Below are positions 20,944 to 22,679 of a stretch of 22,679 bases of DNA, in pieces. Numbering within the stretch: position 1 is the first letter of the stretch; every line of letters starts with the position of its first letter. The notes beneath the pieces are model-generated. The model worked only from the letters and a program-made list of their open reading frames with translations, did no database searches and had not been told where the DNA came from. Origin of the DNA: an uncultured Oscillospiraceae bacterium (lineage in GTDB: Bacteria; Bacillota; Clostridia; Oscillospirales; Oscillospiraceae); assembly GCA_934565615.1 (NCBI GenBank), contig CAKTIH010000020.1:1-22679 (forward strand). Direction: 5' to 3'. Position numbers and translations under genes: made by a program.

Positions 20944-21663
20944 ATGCAAGAGAGGATCCAAAAGCTTATATCCGCGGCGGGGCTCATGTCCCGCCGCGCC
21001 GCCGAGACGCTTATCGCCGATGGGCGTGTCAAAATAAACGGGCACACAGCCGCGGTAGGCGAGAAGGCCGACCCGGCGACGGATACCATACTCGTGGACG
21101 GCAAGCCGCTGCCCGAGTCCGGAAATAAGGTTTACATAATGCTGAATAAGCCACGCGGCTATGTCACGACTATGAGCGACGAAAAGGGCCGCCGGGATGT
21201 GACCGAGCTTGTCAGAAACGTACCCTGCCGCGTCTACCCTGTCGGAAGACTCGATATGTATTCCGAGGGGCTGCTGCTTATGACAAACGACGGGGACTTT
21301 GCAAACTATATGATGCATCCGTCGCACAATGTTAATAAGACCTACCTGACGCGCGTCGAGGGCGAGGATATCGGCGTCGCGATGGAGTACCTGCGCGAGC
21401 CGATGGAGCTTGACGGCTATGTTGTCGACGGCGCAGAGGTCGCCCTGCGCGGCCTGTTTCCGGGCGGCGCGGAGCTTGAGATCACGATACATGAGGGGCG
21501 CAACCGCCAGGTCAGAAAGATGTGCGAGGCGGTCGGCCTCAAGGTGCTGCGCCTTAAAAGAATAAGTGAAGGCGCGCTGGAGCTTGGAGAGCTCAAACCC
21601 GGAACATGGAGATATCTCACGCACGAGGAGCTTGAACGTGTCAGACCGGAAGGGGAGCGGTGA
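20944..21663 (+). CDS. rluB: Pseudouridine synthase, RluB/RsuA family
   Basis: Converts a uridine to pseudouridine in ribosomal RNA, probably 23S. The 239-residue protein has an N-terminal S4 RNA-binding domain (ERIQKLISAAGLMSRRAAETLIADGRVKING, about 3-33), then LNKPRGYVTT and the catalytic motif VGRLDMYSEGLLL with Asp104. The C-terminal IHEGRNRQVRKMCEAVG is the second family signature. CGGAGGAAA in the end of the dac gene is its ribosome binding site, and the ATG abuts the dac stop codon, so the two are translated from one message. Which uridine is modified cannot be read from sequence; RluB is favoured by context. Confidence 0.93.
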   Translation: MQERIQKLISAAGLMSRRAAETLIADGRVKINGHTAAVGEKADPATDTILVDGKPLPESGNKVYIMLNKPRGYVTTMSDEKGRRDVTELVRNVPCRVYPVGRLDMYSEGLLLMTNDGDFANYMMHPSHNVNKTYLTRVEGEDIGVAMEYLREPMELDGYVVDGAEVALRGLFPGGAELEITIHEGRNRQVRKMCEAVGLKVLRLKRISEGALELGELKPGTWRYLTHEELERVRPEGER

Positions 21664-21669
21664 ATACAT

Positions 21670-22679
21670 ATGCGTCTTGAATATACCGATCTTGTCGTCA
21701 TCGGCGGCGGCCCCGCCGGGATGATGTGTGCGTATACCGCGGCGGAGCGCGGCCTTTCGGTCACGCTTCTTGACCCGAACCGGCAGCCTGGGCGCAAGCT
21801 CAGGATAACCGGCAAGGGGCGCTGCAACGTCACTAATAACTGTGATGTCAAAACCTTTATGGCGAACATTCCGGGGGACGGGCGCTTCCTTTACAGCGCA
21901 CTGAACCGCCTTTCACCGGAGGACACTATAGCCTTTTTTGAATCGCACGGCCTGCCGCTCAAGACCGAGCGCGGGAACCGCGTGTTCCCGCAGTCGGATA
22001 ACGCAAATGATGTCGCCGCGCTTATGACTAAACTCTGCCGCGGCGCTGGTGTGAAGCTCATGCAGGCGCACGCGACCGGCATCGCGGCAGAGGAAGGCTG
22101 CGTGTCCGGTGTCTCGACGGATCAGGGCTTCATCCCGTGCCGTGCGGCGGCAGTGTGTACCGGCGGCCTGTCCTATCCGCTGACCGGCTCAACCGGTGAC
22201 GGCTTCGGCTTTGCCCGCCGCTTCGGGCATACCGTGACTCCGACGCGCGCATCGCTCGTCCCGCTTGAAAGCGGCGATGATTACTGCGCCGAGATGCAGG
22301 GCTTCTCGCTCAAGAATGTAACACTCTCCGCTTATGAAAATGATAAGCTTATCTACCGGGAGCTTGGCGAAATGCTCTTTACGCACTTCGGCGTTTCCGG
22401 GCCGCTGGTGCTCTCGGCAAGCGCGCACATGCGCAATATGGGCAAGGCTGCCTACAGGCTCGAAATTGACCTCAAGCCGGGGCTTGACGAAAAGAAGCTC
22501 GATGCGCGCATCCTGCGTGATTTTGAAAAGTACTCCAATAAGGAGTTCAAGAACGCCCTGACCGATCTTGCTGGGCGCACTATGATCCCCGTGCTTGTCC
22601 GCCTGTCGGGCATCCCGGAGGACACCAAGGTCAACTCCATAACCCGCGAGCAGCGGCATCGCCTGCTGCATTTATTCAA
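21670..22679 (+). CDS. NAD(P)/FAD-dependent oxidoreductase, HI0933/YhiN family (3' end outside the window)
   Basis: The first 336 residues of a flavoprotein, still open at the window edge; the family is usually about 400-420 residues. It opens with the FAD-binding loop VVIGGGPAGMMCAY and has the family signature PGRKLRITGKGRCNVTNN, then VCTGGLSYPLTGSTGDGF and the later FTHFGVSGP stretch. These are characteristic of the HI0933-like (BaiN/YhiN) group, whose reaction is mostly undefined. GGGGAGCGGTGA at 21651-21662 precedes the ATG by 7 bases. It follows rluB after 6 bases on the same strand and probably shares its transcript. Confidence 0.92.
   Translation, partial: MRLEYTDLVVIGGGPAGMMCAYTAAERGLSVTLLDPNRQPGRKLRITGKGRCNVTNNCDVKTFMANIPGDGRFLYSALNRLSPEDTIAFFESHGLPLKTERGNRVFPQSDNANDVAALMTKLCRGAGVKLMQAHATGIAAEEGCVSGVSTDQGFIPCRAAAVCTGGLSYPLTGSTGDGFGFARRFGHTVTPTRASLVPLESGDDYCAEMQGFSLKNVTLSAYENDKLIYRELGEMLFTHFGVSGPLVLSASAHMRNMGKAAYRLEIDLKPGLDEKKLDARILRDFEKYSNKEFKNALTDLAGRTMIPVLVRLSGIPEDTKVNSITREQRHRLLHLF

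Overview
The window is about 22.7 kb of G+C-rich, densely coding DNA. Almost every gene is on the + strand; only two very small genes lie on the - strand. The gene content points to a spore-forming member of the Clostridia, most likely a high-G+C Oscillospiraceae/Ruminococcaceae relative. The pointers are an intact sporulation sigma factor (SigK type), a GerW/YtfJ protein beside DUF2953, a scpA-scpB ... dac-rluB neighbourhood like that of Bacillus subtilis, a DUF1540 mini-protein, and the order tig-clpP-clpX-lon-ysxC. This placement is inferred from gene content, not from a database comparison. I see no phage, transposon, CRISPR array, tRNA or rRNA.

Layout: (1) 1-2509: the tail of an unrecognised gene, then aspartate kinase and aspartate-semialdehyde dehydrogenase, the first two steps of the Lys/Thr/Met and diaminopimelate pathway. 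(2) 2533-5225: a terminator region, a clear promoter and a three-gene sugar operon (D-lyxose/D-mannose isomerase, aldose 1-epimerase, PfkB-type fructokinase). (3) 5249-5503: a small, very basic - strand gene whose own intrinsic terminator lies inside its reading frame, upstream of its stop codon. (4) 5585-6277: sigK. (5) 6394-8855: signal peptidase I, RbgA/YlqF GTPase, RNase HII and YraN, tightly packed or overlapping. (6) 8866-9872: a hairpin between convergent genes, a DUF1540 gene on the - strand and a metallophosphoesterase. (7) 9894-16394: a protein-quality block of trigger factor, ClpP, ClpX, Lon and the ribosome-assembly GTPase YsxC. (8) 16423-19787: an M50 site-2-type protease, the condensin partners ScpA and ScpB, a DUF2953 membrane protein and GerW. 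(9) 19808-22679: a D-Ala-D-Ala carboxypeptidase whose translation start is buried in a long hairpin, an RluB-type pseudouridine synthase, and a flavoprotein cut by the window end.

The most interesting feature is the small gene at 5249-5446. It encodes 65 residues with net charge about +10. An 18-bp stem (one mismatch) followed by a T run lies over codons 45-62, so a normally terminated mRNA should carry no stop codon. That is the logic known for the alternative ribosome-rescue factors ArfA (Escherichia coli) and BrfA (Bacillus): tmRNA destroys the product while trans-translation works and lets it accumulate when it fails. I propose it as a candidate ribosome-rescue factor of this lineage; this is inference from gene architecture. 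Two further translation-level oddities are an apparent AUA start for the M50 protease and an apparent AUU start for the carboxypeptidase.
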